Shown here: one piece after another, positions 63,585-64,000 of the stretch
How the letters are laid out: each line of letters starts with the position of its first letter
Position numbering within the stretch: position 1 is the stretch's first letter
NCBI RefSeq assembly: GCF_001039355.2
Contig: NW_019775394.1
Location: 174,099 to 238,098 of the forward strand
Source of the DNA: Lingula anatina
Lineage: Eukaryota; Brachiopoda; Lingulata; Lingulida; Lingulidae
Direction of reading: 5' to 3'
DNA: 64,000 nt
Notes under the pieces: generated by a model
Databases searched by the model: none
The model's input: the letters and a program-made list of their open reading frames with translations, nothing else
What the model was told of the DNA's origin: nothing
Position numbers and translations under genes: made by a program

Positions 63585-64000
63585 TTTTATTTAATTTTTT
63601 GTCACCCGTCCTTTCTTAGTCTTCACTGGATCAAAAAATTTGGGTTTAAAGCGGTTGAAATGCATATGGCTGTTCCTTCAACCTCCCTCTCATCTGTTCA
63701 AATATCTGCCATCCCCTTCCCCCCCAAAAAAACATCATACCATCTACATCAACAGCTGGATCTGAGAATTTTAACATGAAAGCAAAAAATAACTCATTTC
63801 ATTTTCAACAACTGATCTGGTCATCTTGTACTATCTCAAACATCAAGTTAGCAGTAATAGCCAGAAGCCCCACTAATGGCCCACAAATGACTGGCTGCTT
63901 CATTGGTGAAAGCTCCTAAATTTTAACGAACCATTATAGTGAAAAGGAAAAAGCTCCAACCAGTGACCAGAGACTCATTTTGGGCATACAGGAGTATCTG
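62733..64000. other. AT-rich stretch, possibly intron of the gene ending at 62637
   Basis: A small block at 63195-63225 on the plus strand is flanked by CTTTTAG and GTGAGT, but is too short to judge. Otherwise only simple repeats are seen. Confidence 0.35.
63553..63590. repeat. (TTTA)n microsatellite
   Basis: About nine TTTA units, responsible for the plus-strand ORF that crosses it. Confidence 0.95.

Noticed and set aside
1-64000. tRNA, rRNA and CRISPR-like arrays
   Set aside because: No T-arm-like motif with a matching acceptor stem was seen. The spaced repeats present are minisatellites or transposon cores without a repeat-spacer pattern.

Overview
The window is animal nuclear DNA: AT-rich, with spliced genes, GT-AG introns, many simple-sequence repeats and small non-autonomous transposons. 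The repeats include a family with the architecture described for bivalve 'pearl' elements, which points to a marine invertebrate, perhaps a mollusc or other lophotrochozoan. The species cannot be fixed from the sequence. I see no bacterial, viral or CRISPR features.

Four protein-coding genes are well supported. (1) DDX27, a nucleolar DEAD-box RNA helicase, lies on the minus strand at 17754-7571 in 21 coding exons (743 aa). (2) FEN1, the flap endonuclease, lies on the plus strand at 18051-28883 in 11 coding exons (378 aa, all active-site acids and the PCNA-binding box present). (3) An intronless class A GPCR of 361 aa lies antisense at 24119-23034 inside FEN1 intron 5. (4) PSKH1, a membrane-anchored serine/threonine kinase, lies on the minus strand at 60577-36538 in two coding exons (414 aa) separated by a 22.8-kb intron. 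DDX27 and FEN1 are divergent, with 296 bp between start codons and an E2F-like site near FEN1. Two weaker exon candidates lie at 857-918 (+) and 62637-62732 (-).

Layout: 1-6738 is repeat-rich and carries a second copy of the 3' end of DDX27. A single N at 6739 joins it to a contig that starts with the same DDX27 3' end. 7.4-17.8 kb is DDX27, followed by the shared promoter. 18-28.9 kb is FEN1 with the nested GPCR. 28.9-36.5 kb has no recognised gene and may hold a long PSKH1 3' UTR. 36.5-60.6 kb is PSKH1, with a gap at 37358-37394 and an exact-looking 1,669-bp duplication on both sides of an N at 53116. 60.6-64 kb is the PSKH1 upstream region plus the possible last exon of another gene.

The main biological observations are: a 1,882-bp TA-flanked transposon whose empty site is present in the other copy of the same locus; a pearl-like repeat family with an invariant terminal hairpin; a GPCR lacking both canonical extracellular disulfide cysteines and with NRC in place of DRY; a GC-AG intron in FEN1; and a 52-bp near-perfect palindrome. 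Both single-N joins look like unmerged contig or haplotype overlaps, so the duplicated DDX27 3' end is most simply an assembly effect. No wholly new gene system was found.
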